NCBI RefSeq assembly: GCF_005217605.1
Contig: NZ_SZPX01000001.1
Location: 248,001-312,000, forward strand
Direction: 5' to 3'
Length of the DNA stretch: 64,000 nucleotides
DNA from: Sulfurimonas crateris
GTDB taxonomy: Bacteria > Campylobacterota > Campylobacteria > Campylobacterales > Sulfurimonadaceae
The position numbers and the translations under genes are program-made. The notes below the pieces were generated by a model. That model ran no database searches and had not been told where the DNA came from. It saw only the letters and a list, made by a program, of their open reading frames with translations. Shown here one piece after another: positions 33,001 through 43,264 of this stretch; position 1 is the first letter of the stretch, and every line of letters starts with the position of its first letter.

Positions 33001-33384
33001 ATGAATAAAATTATCTTCTCTTTGCTGCTCTGCTTTGTCTCTCTTTTTGGAGTGGACTGGCAGGGTTACGAAGAGGCAAAAAAAACACAGCAAAAAAGTT
33101 CAAAAATCATCATGATATACATTGAGAGAACAGATTGCCGATACTGTGTTAATATGCATAGAGATGTTTTTGATGACAAAGAGATGTCACAATGGATTGA
33201 GGAGCGTTTTATCCCTGTAAAATTAAATTTGGACATGGATGATATACCCTTAGGTATAAGCGTTTCAATGACTCCCTCTTTCTATTTTGTTGACAAAAAT
33301 CAAAAGATTATCAAAATGATACCAGGATCTTGGAATATCGATGATTTTAAATCATTGATAAAAAATATTAAGGAGTCAAGATGA
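33001..33384 (+). CDS. Periplasmic thioredoxin-like protein (SoxW-like)
   Basis: 127 residues: signal peptide (MNKIIFSLLLCFVSLFGVDW), then a thioredoxin fold with the redox pair in ERTDCRYCVNMHRDVF and the cis-Pro segment SMTPSFYFV. SoxW-type proteins keep the SoxY cysteine reduced in Sox systems. Its position between the porin and the second DsrE gene supports that role. Its stop codon lies in a hairpin. Confidence 0.82.
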   Translation: MNKIIFSLLLCFVSLFGVDWQGYEEAKKTQQKSSKIIMIYIERTDCRYCVNMHRDVFDDKEMSQWIEERFIPVKLNLDMDDIPLGISVSMTPSFYFVDKNQKIIKMIPGSWNIDDFKSLIKNIKESR

Positions 33385-33448
33385 CTCCTTCTTGCCGGAA
33401 GGCAAGTCTTTAGTGACTGAATATAATCTGGACTTTGTTCAGATTATA
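33370..33448 (+). repeat. Three inverted repeats between the thioredoxin and DsrE-like genes
   Basis: AAGGAGTCA/TGACTCCTT (loop AGA) spans the thioredoxin stop, CTTGCC/GGCAAG (loop GGAA) follows and ends TCTTT, and TATAATCTG/CAGATTATA sits before the DsrE ribosome site. All are perfect stems. The first two could end or process the upstream mRNA; the third overlaps a TATAAT and may be an operator. Confidence 0.6.
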
Positions 33449-33472
33449 TGAGATTTATTTGTAGGAGCCCTA

Positions 33473-33907
33473 ATGGCAAAATTTATTGTAATGTTTTTGC
33501 TTATAGCTAATGTTTTGTATGCAGAGACTGTTTTTGCTGAGCCCAAACCAAATATTTTAGAGCCTAGAAAGATAGTTTTTTCTATTAAAAGTGCGGATGA
33601 TGAAGAGATAAACCATGTGCTGAGTGCTGCGAATAATGTGCTTAAATTTTATGGTCCTGAAAACGTAAAAATGCGTATTGTCGCTTATTACCACGGTATT
33701 AAATCTCTTCTTAAGAGTGAGGTAAAGACTTCAAAGCGTATCAGTGCGCTTATGCAGCTTGATGTGGAGTTTGTCGCATGCGGCAATACAATGCGGACAA
33801 AAAATATAAAAGAAGAAGCACTGGTTGATGATGTAGAGATTGTAACGGCTGGAATCGTTGAGATGACAGAGCGTATAAAAGAGGGCTGGATATACATAGC
33901 TCCCTAA
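33473..33907 (+). CDS. Second periplasmic DsrE-family protein
   Basis: 144 residues. Signal peptide (MAKFIVMFLLIANVLYAET), DsrE-like core with KMRIVAYYHGIKSLL and the conserved cysteine in VEFVACGNTMRTKNI, ending AGIVEMTERIKEGWIYIAP. A clear paralogue of the 23895 product: same cysteine context and C-terminus. The two genes bracket the sox cluster. GTAGGAG precedes the ATG. Confidence 0.8.
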   Translation: MAKFIVMFLLIANVLYAETVFAEPKPNILEPRKIVFSIKSADDEEINHVLSAANNVLKFYGPENVKMRIVAYYHGIKSLLKSEVKTSKRISALMQLDVEFVACGNTMRTKNIKEEALVDDVEIVTAGIVEMTERIKEGWIYIAP

Positions 33908-33930
33908 GTAAAGAAAATAAAGGATAATAG

Positions 33931-34833
33931 ATGAAGAAAATATATGTTTTTATAATGAGTGTTTTAATGGTAACGGCACTCAGTGCAAATGGTGATTTGC
34001 ACCTTTTTGAAGTTGAAAATAAAGATGGTGCAATAACACCGCAAAAAATTGAGCAAGGCTTTGTTGAAAACGGGTTTGGCATAGCAGTAAACAGTGATAT
34101 GATAAAACCGTTTACGATTCAGTTCAAAGAGACGAAATTCAAGATATTTACGCTTATGACTATCTACCATGAGAAGATATCTTTTGATCTTGTAAAAAAG
34201 TATCCTGCTGCAGGAATCTTTACTCCACTAGGCGTCGGAATATATCAAGACAAAGAAGAGGATACTTTACATGTAAGTGTCCTAACATCGGATTCGCTGA
34301 AAAAAATAATGGGATTTGATGATGAGCTCATAAAAAAACTTGAGGGTGAAGTTCTCTCAACGCTTAAAAAGATTTTGCCAAATGCAAAACATAAACTTAG
34401 TCCAAATGCGCTGCAAGAGGATAGAGAGCTTATAACAAAGTATGAGCTGGAGACTGATGAGGATGTGGTGACTGCTAAAGAGAATCTTTTCTTAACTCTT
34501 GATAATGGGCTGAGTCTTTATGGTTTTGTTGTAGCAGGCAAGTTGGATCTAAATGAACATATGGATAATTCACCGTATGATTTTTATGAAGGCTACTCCA
34601 TCTGCAAACTGCCGGTTATTTATACTGTTGCATTAACAAACCCAGAAGCTGCAGCTTTTGCACCATGTACATTGGCAATATATAAGAAAAAAGATGAAGA
34701 TAAAATTGTTTTAGAGTTCCCTTCTGTGTATAACTGGATAAGCAGTGCGCTCATCAGCAATAACGAGGGCGTAGATGTGCTTCTTAAGGCGCAAGAGCAG
34801 TTTGAAGCCATACTTGAAGAGACGGTGGAGTAG
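33931..34833 (+). CDS. Exported protein with two DUF302 domains
   Basis: 300 residues. Signal peptide (to about residue 20), then two similar halves with DUF302 features: YPAAGIFTPLGVGIYQDKEED (about 90-110) and NPEAAAFAPCTLAIYKKKDED (about 230-250), each followed by a final helix. DUF302 has no established enzymatic role and often sits near sulfur-oxidation or redox genes. Follows the DsrE gene by 23 bases, AAAGGA upstream. Confidence 0.75.
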   Translation: MKKIYVFIMSVLMVTALSANGDLHLFEVENKDGAITPQKIEQGFVENGFGIAVNSDMIKPFTIQFKETKFKIFTLMTIYHEKISFDLVKKYPAAGIFTPLGVGIYQDKEEDTLHVSVLTSDSLKKIMGFDDELIKKLEGEVLSTLKKILPNAKHKLSPNALQEDRELITKYELETDEDVVTAKENLFLTLDNGLSLYGFVVAGKLDLNEHMDNSPYDFYEGYSICKLPVIYTVALTNPEAAAFAPCTLAIYKKKDEDKIVLEFPSVYNWISSALISNNEGVDVLLKAQEQFEAILEETVE

Positions 34834-34890
34834 CTTTTTTTTAAGAAAAAAAATAATATCATAGCACGAAATAAGAAGAAGGGGTGGGAA

Positions 34891-36882
34891 ATGACAGTTG
34901 GAAAAAAAATAACGATTCTTATCGTCGCGCTATCTTTGATTCTTCTTTTGGGCGGTTTTTTTGTTTTAAACTACTTTAAATCGCAGATTGTGGATGAAAC
35001 TTATGTAACAATACAAAAGAGCCTTGCTTCAAAGATAGAAGATAGAATGGGGGCAAAGTTTGATGTTGGCGTTACAAATGCACTTGCTATCGCAAATGAC
35101 TTAAATGTGGCAGATGCACTTATAAAAAACGACAGGCAAAGTGCGATTGTCTCGGTAAATGCCATTGCTCAGAAATATAAAAATGAGACTAATTTTAAAA
35201 ATATCAAAATTCACATTCATGATAGAGATATAAAATCATTTCTTCGTGCCTGGAAACCAGAGAAATATGGAGATGATCTTAAGAGTTTTCGTCATACTAT
35301 CAGTAAAGTAAAAGCGGATAAAAAGGCGCTCTATGCGATAGAAGTAGGGCAAGCTGGGCTTACCATCAGAGGCGTTGCGCCTGTACTAAAAGATGGCGAA
35401 TACGTGGGTTCACTGGAGTTTATGCAGGGATTTGAATCAGTTGTAAAACAGTTTCACAAAGAGAGTCAAAATCTTTTGGTGTTGATGGATAAAAAACTGG
35501 TGCATCTTGCAAAATTGGCAAATACGAGTAAGAGTGTTGCTGATTATATTTTAAGCCAAAAAACCGTAGATGAACAATTCTTTGAAGGCGCAAAAAAGAT
35601 AGATATGCAAGCGTTTTTAAGAAAAGGGTATGCGTTAGATGAGAACTATTTTTATACATTTAACAAAATAGAGGATTTCCAAGGCAATTCGATAGGACTC
35701 TACCTTTTGGGTGCCAACAGAAGCAATGTGGATGCAACCATTAATCAAGCAAGCAGTATGATCAATACCGCGCTGGCTCTTATAGTCCTTTTGATAGTCG
35801 TTCTTAATGTCGCTATTTTAACGGCAATTAAAAAAGTGATCCTCTCTCCTCTTGAGCAGTTTGAAAAGGGACTTTTAGAATTTTTCAAATATCTCAACAA
35901 AGAGAGTTCTCATGCGAAACCTATTGATATCACAGGTGACGATGAGATTGCAAAAATGGCAAAAGTTGTCGATGAAAATATTCTTAAAACCCAGCAGAAT
36001 ATTGAGAGTGATAAGATAATGATCAATGGAGTTAAGCGAGTTGTCGTCGCCATAGACAAAGGGGAGCTGAACCAAAATGTTGCGTGCAATACAAATAATG
36101 AAGCGCTTGAAGAGCTAAAGGCAAACATAAACAGAATGCTTCTCTCACTTCAGCAAAATATTTGTAGAGATTTAAATGAGCTTGTTGCTACTATGAGCAT
36201 GTATGAGAAATCCGATTTTACCGCAAGATTACTAGGTGATAGTGGAAAAGTGGCACAAGCGCTCAATAGCGTTGGCGATACCATTACGCATATGCTGCGT
36301 GAATCAAGCGCAAATGCAAACGAACTCTCTGAGAAGTCATTGGTGCTTAAAGATAAAATGCAGTTTTTAAACAGTGAATCTGAAAAACAGGCAAAAAGAC
36401 TTCAAGAGTTAACAAATGTGATGGAGACAACAAACGGTGCCATTATTGTGGTCTCAGAGAAGACAAAGCAGGTTGCAGCGCAATCTTCTGATATTAAGCA
36501 CGTTGTAAGCGTCATATCCGATATCGCAGATCAGACTAATCTCCTTGCTCTTAATGCTGCCATAGAAGCGGCGCGCGCAGGTGAGCATGGAAGAGGTTTT
36601 GCCGTTGTTGCCGACGAGGTGAGAAAACTTGCTGAAAACACTCAAAAAAGTCTTCATGAGATCAATGTCAGCATAGAGACGCTCTCTCAATCAGTTCTTG
36701 AGATTGGTGAAGATATGCAAGCAAGAGTGAGTGATATTAATGATGCAACTGATGCAATTGTCGAGATAGATAAGACCACCTCAAGCAATGCGCGTTATGT
36801 AAATGAGATAGAGGCGATTGCTATAGAACTTGATGAGATGTCGCAAAAAACACTCAAAGAGGTCAACTCTAAAAAGTTTTAA
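34891..36882 (+). CDS. Methyl-accepting chemotaxis protein with double-Cache-like sensor
   Basis: 663 residues. TM helices at about 8-28 and 290-312 enclose a sensor with [39 protein letters not shown] and [13 protein letters not shown], the same arrangement as the sox-linked sensor at 24379. HAMP region, then an MA domain with [19 protein letters not shown] near the C-terminus, which ends soon after. GAAGGGGGTGGGAA precedes the ATG. It likely steers the cell toward a sulfur-metabolism substrate; the ligand is inferred only from the neighbourhood and shared sensor. Confidence 0.9.
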   Translation: MTVGKKITILIVALSLILLLGGFFVLNYFKSQIVDETYVTIQKSLASKIEDRMGAKFDVGVTNALAIANDLNVADALIKNDRQSAIVSVNAIAQKYKNETNFKNIKIHIHDRDIKSFLRAWKPEKYGDDLKSFRHTISKVKADKKALYAIEVGQAGLTIRGVAPVLKDGEYVGSLEFMQGFESVVKQFHKESQNLLVLMDKKLVHLAKLANTSKSVADYILSQKTVDEQFFEGAKKIDMQAFLRKGYALDENYFYTFNKIEDFQGNSIGLYLLGANRSNVDATINQASSMINTALALIVLLIVVLNVAILTAIKKVILSPLEQFEKGLLEFFKYLNKESSHAKPIDITGDDEIAKMAKVVDENILKTQQNIESDKIMINGVKRVVVAIDKGELNQNVACNTNNEALEELKANINRMLLSLQQNICRDLNELVATMSMYEKSDFTARLLGDSGKVAQALNSVGDTITHMLRESSANANELSEKSLVLKDKMQFLNSESEKQAKRLQELTNVMETTNGAIIVVSEKTKQVAAQSSDIKHVVSVISDIADQTNLLALNAAIEAARAGEHGRGFAVVADEVRKLAENTQKSLHEINVSIETLSQSVLEIGEDMQARVSDINDATDAIVEIDKTTSSNARYVNEIEAIAIELDEMSQKTLKEVNSKKF

Positions 36883-36886
36883 GTCT

Positions 36887-37435
36887 TTAGTCAAAAAGCG
36901 TTTTTTCAAGCGCTTTTAGTCTGTAGCTTCTTCTGTGAATCTCGCAGTAGCCATATTTTTTTATCAGCTCTACGTGCCTTGCGGTTCCATACCCTTTATG
37001 TTTTTCAAACTCATATTGCGGGTATTTTTTTGCATCTTGAATTATATTTCTGTCATGCGTCACTTTTGCCAGAATTGAAGCGGCACTAACTTCGGGCACT
37101 TTTCCATCCGCTTTTACCATGGTTTGAAGTCCGCCTACACCAAAAGTGGAGTTTCCGTCAAAAAGATACTCGCTGCATTTAATACTATTCATAATTTCTA
37201 AAAGAGCTCTTTTCATGCATACTGAGATGCCGTGATCGTCAATCTCTTTGGCAGAAAATAGAACTATATGATAGAGTGAGTTTTGGGTTATGGTCTCATA
37301 AAGAGACTCTCTCTTTTTCTCACTCAGTTTTTTTGAGTCGTGCAGCCCCTCTATCGGTGATTTTAGGACACACCCCGCAACAACCAGATCTCCCGCGATA
37401 GGACCGCGACCCGCCTCATCTATTCCGCACAACAT
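36887..37435 (-). CDS. rnhB: Ribonuclease HII
   Basis: 182 residues from ATG 37435, chosen because AAGGA lies 7 bases upstream and the protein then begins MLCGIDEAGRGPIAG, the catalytic DEAGRG motif. Other RNase HII features are LHDSKKLSEKKRE, KADGKVPEVSAASILAKVTHDR (third and fourth acidic residues) and the HKGYGT segment. Longer in-frame starts (37453, 37501) have poorer ribosome sites. It removes RNA primers and single ribonucleotides from DNA. Convergent with the chemoreceptor gene. Confidence 0.96.
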   Translation of the reverse strand: MLCGIDEAGRGPIAGDLVVAGCVLKSPIEGLHDSKKLSEKKRESLYETITQNSLYHIVLFSAKEIDDHGISVCMKRALLEIMNSIKCSEYLFDGNSTFGVGGLQTMVKADGKVPEVSAASILAKVTHDRNIIQDAKKYPQYEFEKHKGYGTARHVELIKKYGYCEIHRRSYRLKALEKTLFD

Positions 37436-37475
37436 ATAACCTTCCTTATTCATACTTTTTTCAAACCACTGCAAC

Positions 37476-38540
37476 CTAATCACCCAATGCCCATATATCA
37501 AACGGAACCATCTCTATCCGAGAGAATGGGTGATTGACACTTCCCTCTTTGCTCATTGTAACGGCGGTTATCTTTTTAACTTGATATCTTATAATAAATG
37601 ACTCAATAGCCTCTATTTTTTTAAAAAGAGCTCTCTCATCCGTAAACGGTGTCGCCAAGATGACCTCACCTTCGCTTGGAATATAAAAATCTATACCGTC
37701 ATCGTAGAAGCACTCTCTTTGTGATTTTAGTAACTCTAAATATATCATATTTTCAAAAAGTCTGCCGAAATGTTTGTCTATTGTGAGCGCAGACTTTAAA
37801 GAGATGTCACAGAGGTATATTTTTCTGATCGCTTTTGGATGATCCACTTTTTGCATCTGGTGAATGTAGCCTTTTTGACTTAGCTTATCAAACGAGTCGT
37901 ATAGTTTGTCTTTTGAGATCTTTTGTGTCTGCTTAAGCCTCTCATATACCGAGTAGGGAGAGATCTTCTGTGTCATCATCTTTGCACAGAAGATGAGAAT
38001 CTCTAGCTCTTTTTCATCTAGGCTGCTCTTTAGCGCCTTTTGTAAGTAGTAGATTTTCTCGTCAGAGTTTACTTTATGCATAAAAGGAAAACCGCCAAGC
38101 TGGAAAAAATGGTTCAGCGCGGTTGAGTCGTACTTATGTTCATACGCCAAAAACTCCTCATAATCAAGCGGATAGACTCTTATGCTCTTTAGGTACTCTA
38201 TATCATGGTGCACTTCACTGCAGATTATGAGTTGAGGAACATTTACTATCTTTATATCTTGCGAATAGTTGTCAAGAACAAGTGTGTTTATTGCATTATC
38301 GGTGCAAAAACTTTGAAGGCTCTTGTTCAACTCCTCTTTATCTATACGCAGATCTCTGCAGTCTATATATAGATAGCTGTTTTTTTTAAGACCCAAAAGG
38401 TAGTTTTTTATAAGCTTTGTCTTTCCGCTCTGCGTTATTCCGCTTATCTGATAACTGGAATTGTCCAAAAATAGCTTTCGAAAGTGAAATTTATCAACAA
38501 TAAGGTCGGTTTTATACAGCTCTTCTAGTAAAATTTCCAT
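37476..38540 (-). CDS. AAA_14/DUF4143-type ATP-binding protein
   Basis: 354 residues. Walker A SGITQSGKTKLIKNYLL near residue 35, a Walker B-like NTLVLDNYSQD, LDYEEFLAY, and a winged-helix plus nuclease-like C-terminal part (HFGRLFENMIYLELLK), as in the AAA_14-DUF4143 ATPases often paired with mobile or defence functions but of unknown role. Start ATG 38540; it ends where rnhB begins. Between it and the divergent rpsJ lies the ribosomal promoter. Confidence 0.72.
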   Translation of the reverse strand: MEILLEELYKTDLIVDKFHFRKLFLDNSSYQISGITQSGKTKLIKNYLLGLKKNSYLYIDCRDLRIDKEELNKSLQSFCTDNAINTLVLDNYSQDIKIVNVPQLIICSEVHHDIEYLKSIRVYPLDYEEFLAYEHKYDSTALNHFFQLGGFPFMHKVNSDEKIYYLQKALKSSLDEKELEILIFCAKMMTQKISPYSVYERLKQTQKISKDKLYDSFDKLSQKGYIHQMQKVDHPKAIRKIYLCDISLKSALTIDKHFGRLFENMIYLELLKSQRECFYDDGIDFYIPSEGEVILATPFTDERALFKKIEAIESFIIRYQVKKITAVTMSKEGSVNHPFSRIEMVPFDIWALGD

Positions 38541-38612
38541 GTTGCAATTTTACCACTTCCTTATTAAAAGGAAATAAATTTATACAAATTTCAATTTTTG
38601 CCCCCTATTTCC

Positions 38613-38641
38613 TTGAATTATAGAGATAGTTTGGATACAAT
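38613..38641 (+). promoter_or_regulatory. Promoter of the S10 ribosomal operon
   Basis: TTGAAT (38613-38618) and TACAAT (38636-38641) are 17 bases apart, with a start near 38648. The leader then holds GGCAAGACC (38663-38671) and AGAAGGA before rpsJ. Confidence 0.75.
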
Positions 38642-38695
38642 TCCGCTCCCTTAAATAGTTAGGCAAGACCTGACGAGTTCTTTAGAAGGAAAAAC

Positions 38696-39007
38696 ATGGA
38701 AAAAATTCGTTTAAAATTGAAAGCTTATGATCATCGTGTACTTGATAGATCTGTAGCGTCAATCGTAGAGGCTGTTAAGCGTACAGGCGCGGTAATTCGT
38801 GGTCCGATACCTTTACCAACAAAGATTCGTAAATACACTGTATTGAAATCTCCACACGTCAATAAAAGCTCACGTGAGCAGTTCGAAATTCGTACTCACG
38901 CTAGAGTTATTGATATTGTATCCGCAACGCCGGAAACTGTAGATTCATTAATGAAACTAGATCTTGCACCGGAAGTGGACGTTGAAGTTCGCTCTATGGA
39001 TAAGTAG
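38696..39007 (+). CDS. rpsJ: 30S ribosomal protein S10
   Basis: 103 residues beginning [19 protein letters not shown], the standard S10/NusE start; [21 protein letters not shown] is the rRNA-binding loop. Also serves as NusE in antitermination. First gene of the operon, with AGAAGGA upstream. Confidence 0.98.
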   Translation: MEKIRLKLKAYDHRVLDRSVASIVEAVKRTGAVIRGPIPLPTKIRKYTVLKSPHVNKSSREQFEIRTHARVIDIVSATPETVDSLMKLDLAPEVDVEVRSMDK

Positions 39008-39016
39008 GAGGTCATC

Positions 39017-39592
39017 ATGGAATATATTGTTGAAAAAATCGGTATGAGCCGTACTATCTCAGTTCCTAGTAAGCCTGTTACTCTTTTAAGAGTTTTAGAC
39101 GCTAAGGTCTGTGAAGTTAACGAAAATGGCGCAATTGTAGCTTACAATAGCGGTAAAAAAATGAATAAGTCAATTGAAGGTCAGCAAAAGAAATACAGCC
39201 TTTCATCTGAGTTTAACCGTTTTGTTACTATAGAAGTAGCAAACACTGAAGCAGGAGATTTAGATTTAACTCCTTTAGCAGAAGCTAAAGTTGTAAAGTC
39301 TTCTTTTACTACAAAAGGTCGCGGTTTTTCAGGTGCAATGAAGCGTTGGAATTTTGGCGGCGGTCCTGCATCTCACGGTCATAGATTTGGTCGTAGAACA
39401 GGTTCGATCGGTAATGCAGAGTGGCCAGGTCGTGTAATGAAAGGGCGTAAAATGCCTGGACAATACGGAAATACACAAAATAGTGTTAAGAATGAGATTA
39501 TCTCTTTTGATGCTGAAAACAAGATCCTAGCGGTTGTTGGTTCAGTTTCTGGAGCTAACGGTTCTTTAGGTCGTGTAAAGGTAGCTAAATAA
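39017..39592 (+). CDS. rplC: 50S ribosomal protein L3
   Basis: 191 residues, slightly short for L3. The long loop reaching the peptidyl transferase centre is present ([20 protein letters not shown], then [20 protein letters not shown] with the modified-Gln region). GTAGGAGG upstream. Its stop overlaps the rplD ATG (TAATG). Confidence 0.98.
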   Translation: MEYIVEKIGMSRTISVPSKPVTLLRVLDAKVCEVNENGAIVAYNSGKKMNKSIEGQQKKYSLSSEFNRFVTIEVANTEAGDLDLTPLAEAKVVKSSFTTKGRGFSGAMKRWNFGGGPASHGHRFGRRTGSIGNAEWPGRVMKGRKMPGQYGNTQNSVKNEIISFDAENKILAVVGSVSGANGSLGRVKVAK

Positions 39593-40206
39593 TGAGCGCA
39601 ATAGTTCTAAATGAAAAAATGGAAAAAGCTTCAGAGTTAGCTTTACCGGAGAGTTTTTCCGGTATCAATCCTCATAACTTATACCTGTACGTAAAGTCTG
39701 CGCAAGCTGCTCAAAGAGCAAACAGCGCGTCAGCTTTAACACGTTCACAAGTTAGAGGCGGCGGTAAAAAGCCATGGGCTCAAAAAGGCGGCGGGCGTGC
39801 TCGCGCAGGTTCACGTCGTTCACCGATATTTGTTGGCGGTGGTAAAGCATTCGGTCCTAGTAACAATCGTAACTATGATCTTAAAGTTAATAAGAAGCAG
39901 AAAAAACTTGCTCTTAACTTTGCTTTAGCAGAACATGCACAAAACGGTAGTCTATTCATCGTAGATAGCATTGAGATAGCATCAGGTAAAACAAAAGATG
40001 CTGCAGCAATGTTTAAAGCGTTAAACCAAAGAGATACTCTTTTTGTAAAGACGATCTTAGATGAAAAAACTTATTTGGCATTTGAAAACATTGCAAGCAC
40101 GTACGTGATTGAAGAAAATGAATTAAATGCTTATTTAGCTGCAAATTATCGTTCATTAGTGATCGAGAAAGCGGTATGGGAAAATCTTGTAGGTGAGGCT
40201 AAATAA
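39592..40206 (+). CDS. rplD: 50S ribosomal protein L4
   Basis: 204 residues with the exit-tunnel loop [18 protein letters not shown] and the following [14 protein letters not shown]4 represses the S10 operon in E. coli; no equivalent leader was proven here. Shares one base with both rplC and rplW (TAATG junctions). Confidence 0.98.
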   Translation: MSAIVLNEKMEKASELALPESFSGINPHNLYLYVKSAQAAQRANSASALTRSQVRGGGKKPWAQKGGGRARAGSRRSPIFVGGGKAFGPSNNRNYDLKVNKKQKKLALNFALAEHAQNGSLFIVDSIEIASGKTKDAAAMFKALNQRDTLFVKTILDEKTYLAFENIASTYVIEENELNAYLAANYRSLVIEKAVWENLVGEAK

Positions 40207-40487
40207 TGGCAGATATTACAGATATTAAATCTATACTATACACAGAGAAGACTTTAGGTATGCAAGAAGATGGAATGATCGTTGTTCAAACATCTCCGCG
40301 TATGACTAAGACAGGTCTTAAAGAGGTTTTTCGTGAGTACTTTGGGATCGTTCCTGCAAGAGTTAACTCACTTAATCAAAGCGGAAAAACAAAAAGATTC
40401 CGTGGCATGTCAGGTAAGCAAAATGACTTTAAAAAGTTTTATGTGAAGTTACCTGAGGGTGCACAAATAGAAAGTTTGGCGGTGTAA
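40206..40487 (+). CDS. rplW: 50S ribosomal protein L23
   Basis: 93 residues. [12 protein letters not shown] and the [20 protein letters not shown] extension match L23, which forms the docking site for SRP and trigger factor at the tunnel exit. Overlaps rplD by one base. Confidence 0.97.
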   Translation: MADITDIKSILYTEKTLGMQEDGMIVVQTSPRMTKTGLKEVFREYFGIVPARVNSLNQSGKTKRFRGMSGKQNDFKKFYVKLPEGAQIESLAV

Positions 40488-40488
40488 C

Positions 40489-41328
40489 ATGGCAATTAAA
40501 ACTTATAGACCGATAACTCCGTCTCGTCGTTTTTATACAAATGTTGACAGTGGCGATATAACTTCAAAGGCTAGTGTTCGTTCACTGCTTGTAAAACTTC
40601 CTGCTCACGCTGGTCGTAACAACAATGGACGTATTACATCTCGCCATAAGCAAGCGGGTGCTAAAAAACTTTACCGTATTATTGATTTCAAAAGAAATAA
40701 ATTCGGTATCCCTGGTACTATTAGCACAGTTGAGTACGATCCGTACCGTAACTGCCGTATAGCATTAGTTACTTATGCAGACGGTGAAAAGAGATACATC
40801 CTTTTACCAAAAGGTTTAAATGTAGGCGATACTGTAACTGCAGCAGAGTCTGGATTAGACGTAAAACCTGGTAATGCGATGAAGCTTATGAATATACCTG
40901 TAGGTACATTGGTTCATAACGTTGAGTTAAAAGTAGGCAAAGGCGGACAGATGGTTCGTTCAGCTGGAACTTCTGCTCAAATTATGGGTCGTGACGGCAA
41001 GTATGTTTCACTTCGTATGCCTTCTTCTGAGATGCGTTTAGTTCTTGGTGAGTGTATGGCTACTGTTGGTGTTGTTGGAAATGAAGAGTATATCAACATT
41101 GTAATAGCAAAAGCAGGTCGTTCTCGCCATATGGGTATTCGTCCTCAAACTCGTGGTTCTGCGATGAACCCAATCGATCACCCGCACGGTGGTGGTGAAG
41201 GTAAAACGAATTCAGGTCGTCATCCAGTTACTCCATGGGGTAAACCAACGAAGGGTTCAAAAACTCGTCGTAAAAAAGCAAGTGATAAACTTATTATTAC
41301 TCGCCGTAAATCTAATCCGAAGAGGTAG
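40489..41328 (+). CDS. rplB: 50S ribosomal protein L2
   Basis: 279 residues. It has the diagnostic C-terminal segment [20 protein letters not shown], which contacts the peptidyl transferase centre, and [21 protein letters not shown] near the N-terminus. Starts one base after the rplW stop. Confidence 0.98.
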   Translation: MAIKTYRPITPSRRFYTNVDSGDITSKASVRSLLVKLPAHAGRNNNGRITSRHKQAGAKKLYRIIDFKRNKFGIPGTISTVEYDPYRNCRIALVTYADGEKRYILLPKGLNVGDTVTAAESGLDVKPGNAMKLMNIPVGTLVHNVELKVGKGGQMVRSAGTSAQIMGRDGKYVSLRMPSSEMRLVLGECMATVGVVGNEEYINIVIAKAGRSRHMGIRPQTRGSAMNPIDHPHGGGEGKTNSGRHPVTPWGKPTKGSKTRRKKASDKLIITRRKSNPKR

Positions 41329-41332
41329 TTAA

Positions 41333-41608
41333 ATGGCAAGAAGTGTAAAAAAAGGTCCATTTGTTGATGATCATTTAATGAAAAAAGTAGCTGCAGCCAA
41401 AGCTGAAGGCAATAAAAAGCCTATCAAGACTTGGTCTCGCAGAAGTATGGTTCTTCCTGATATGGTTGGACTTACTCTTAACGTTCATGATGGTCGCAAA
41501 TTTGTTCCGGTATTTGTTTCAGAAAACCATATTGGTTATAAATTAGGTGAATTCGCACCGACTCGTACATTCAAGGGCCACAAGGGCTCTGTACAGAAGA
41601 AAGGTTAA
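41333..41608 (+). CDS. rpsS: 30S ribosomal protein S19
   Basis: 91 residues beginning [36 protein letters not shown] and [14 protein letters not shown] are standard S19. It binds 16S rRNA in the head of the 30S subunit, with S13. Confidence 0.98.
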   Translation: MARSVKKGPFVDDHLMKKVAAAKAEGNKKPIKTWSRRSMVLPDMVGLTLNVHDGRKFVPVFVSENHIGYKLGEFAPTRTFKGHKGSVQKKG

Positions 41609-41610
41609 TC

Positions 41611-41928
41611 ATGGCTAGAGCATTATTAAAATTCATCCGTGTTTCACCGATCAAATCTCGCCTTATCGCAAGAGAGATTCAAGGTATGAACGCTGAAGAG
41701 GCACTAGCAGCTTTAGAGTTCACACCAAACAAAGCAGCAAAAATTATCTACAAAGTACTTGCGTCAGCAGTTGCAAACAGTGGTAATGAAGCTAGCGATT
41801 GTGTAGTTACGTCGTGCCGTATAGATAACGGACCTGTACTTAAAAGATTCCGCCCACGTGCTCGTGGTATGGCATCTGGTATTAGAAAACCGACAGCACA
41901 TATCTTAGTAGAAGTAGAGGGTAAATAA
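41611..41928 (+). CDS. rplV: 50S ribosomal protein L22
   Basis: 105 residues. [20 protein letters not shown] at the start and the tunnel-lining hairpin [17 protein letters not shown] are canonical. Two bases separate it from rpsS and one from rpsC. Confidence 0.98.
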   Translation: MARALLKFIRVSPIKSRLIAREIQGMNAEEALAALEFTPNKAAKIIYKVLASAVANSGNEASDCVVTSCRIDNGPVLKRFRPRARGMASGIRKPTAHILVEVEGK

Positions 41929-41929
41929 T

Positions 41930-42655
41930 ATGGGTCAAAAAGTTAATCCTATTGGTTTACGTCTTGGTATCAACCGTAACTGGGAGAGCCGCTGGTTCCC
42001 TAATTTTAAGACTGCAGCAGCATCTTTGGGTGAAGATCACAAGATTCGTACATATTTGAAAAAAGAGCTTTACTATGCTGGTGTTTCTAACATTATCATA
42101 GAGAGAACGGTTAAGAGACTTCGTGTTACTATCGTTGCTGCTCGTCCCGGTATCATTATCGGTAAAAAAGGTTCAGATATCGAGAAGCTTAAAGAGACTC
42201 TTCAAAATCTTGTTGGTAAGCCAATTTCTGTAAACATCAAAGAGGAGAAGAAAGCACAAATCTCTTCTCAGCTTGTTGCAGAAAACGTTGCTACTCAACT
42301 TGAGCGCCGTGTTGCATTTAGACGTGCTATGAAAAAAGTTATGCAAAATGCACAAAGAGGCGGAGCTAAAGGTATTAAGATATCTGTAAGCGGTCGTCTT
42401 GGCGGAGCTGAGATGGCTCGTACTGAGTGGTATTTAGAGGGACGTGTTCCACTTCATACTCTCCGTGCAAAGATAGATTACGGTTTTGCTGAAGCTCACA
42501 CTACATACGGTTGTATCGGTGTTAAAGTTTGGATATTCAAAGGTGAGGTTCTCACAAAAGGTATCCCGGCAGAAGTAAAAGAAGAGCAGCAAAAAGAGGG
42601 CGCGCGTCGTCCTAAGCGTGCTCCAAGACGCGAAAATAGCGGAAAGGCGGAATAA
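41930..42655 (+). CDS. rpsC: 30S ribosomal protein S3
   Basis: 241 residues. [20 protein letters not shown] start, KH domain with [18 protein letters not shown], and C-terminal domain [21 protein letters not shown] basic tail of about 25 residues ends the protein. S3 helps form the mRNA entry site. Confidence 0.98.
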   Translation: MGQKVNPIGLRLGINRNWESRWFPNFKTAAASLGEDHKIRTYLKKELYYAGVSNIIIERTVKRLRVTIVAARPGIIIGKKGSDIEKLKETLQNLVGKPISVNIKEEKKAQISSQLVAENVATQLERRVAFRRAMKKVMQNAQRGGAKGIKISVSGRLGGAEMARTEWYLEGRVPLHTLRAKIDYGFAEAHTTYGCIGVKVWIFKGEVLTKGIPAEVKEEQQKEGARRPKRAPRRENSGKAE

Positions 42656-42657
42656 TC

Positions 42658-43083
42658 ATGTTGATGCCTAAGAGAACTAAATATCGTAAGGTAATGAAGG
42701 GTCGTAACCGTGGTTACGCTCGTTCGGGTTATACGTTAGCATTTGGTGATATAGCTATCAAAGCTGTAGAAGCAGGTCGTATTAACTCTCGTCAGATTGA
42801 GTCAGCTCGTATTTCAGCTACTCGTCATATTAAAAGAAATGGTAAGATTTGGATCCGTGTGTTTCCAGCTAAGCCACTGACTGCTAAACCTCTTGAAACT
42901 CGTATGGGTAAAGGTAAAGGTTCAGTTGATCAATGGGTTATGAATATTAAGCCAGGTCGTATAATTTTTGAAATGGCTGGTGTTCCTGAAGAGCTTGCTC
43001 GTGAAGCATTGACTCTAGCACAGCACAAATTGCCTTTCAAAACAAAAATAATTACTGCGGAGATGAGCAATGAAATATTCTGA
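42658..43083 (+). CDS. rplP: 50S ribosomal protein L16
   Basis: 141 residues. [20 protein letters not shown] start, then [20 protein letters not shown] and the [11 protein letters not shown] segment near the tRNA A site. Its last 14 bases overlap rpmC. Confidence 0.98.
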   Translation: MLMPKRTKYRKVMKGRNRGYARSGYTLAFGDIAIKAVEAGRINSRQIESARISATRHIKRNGKIWIRVFPAKPLTAKPLETRMGKGKGSVDQWVMNIKPGRIIFEMAGVPEELAREALTLAQHKLPFKTKIITAEMSNEIF

Positions 43084-43255
43084 TTTAGCAGATAAGAGCG
43101 CAGCAGAACTTCAAGCAATGCTTAAAGAGAGAAAGACTGAGCTTTTTACTTTAAAAATAAAAAAACAGATGATGCAACTACAAAACACTAGCGAACTTCG
43201 TATCGCTAAAAAAGATGTTGCTAGAATCAACACTGCACTTCGTGCAGCGAAATAG
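43070..43255 (+). CDS. rpmC: 50S ribosomal protein L29
   Basis: 61 residues: [20 protein letters not shown] and the [16 protein letters not shown] helix are typical L29. The ATG lies inside the end of rplP, which implies translational coupling. Confidence 0.96.
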   Translation: MKYSDLADKSAAELQAMLKERKTELFTLKIKKQMMQLQNTSELRIAKKDVARINTALRAAK

Positions 43256-43264
43256 GGGCTGGCA

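Noticed and set aside
33750-34082. Minus-strand frame of 110 codons
   Set aside because: Antisense to the second DsrE-like and DUF302 genes, both of which have signal peptides, ribosome sites and family motifs.
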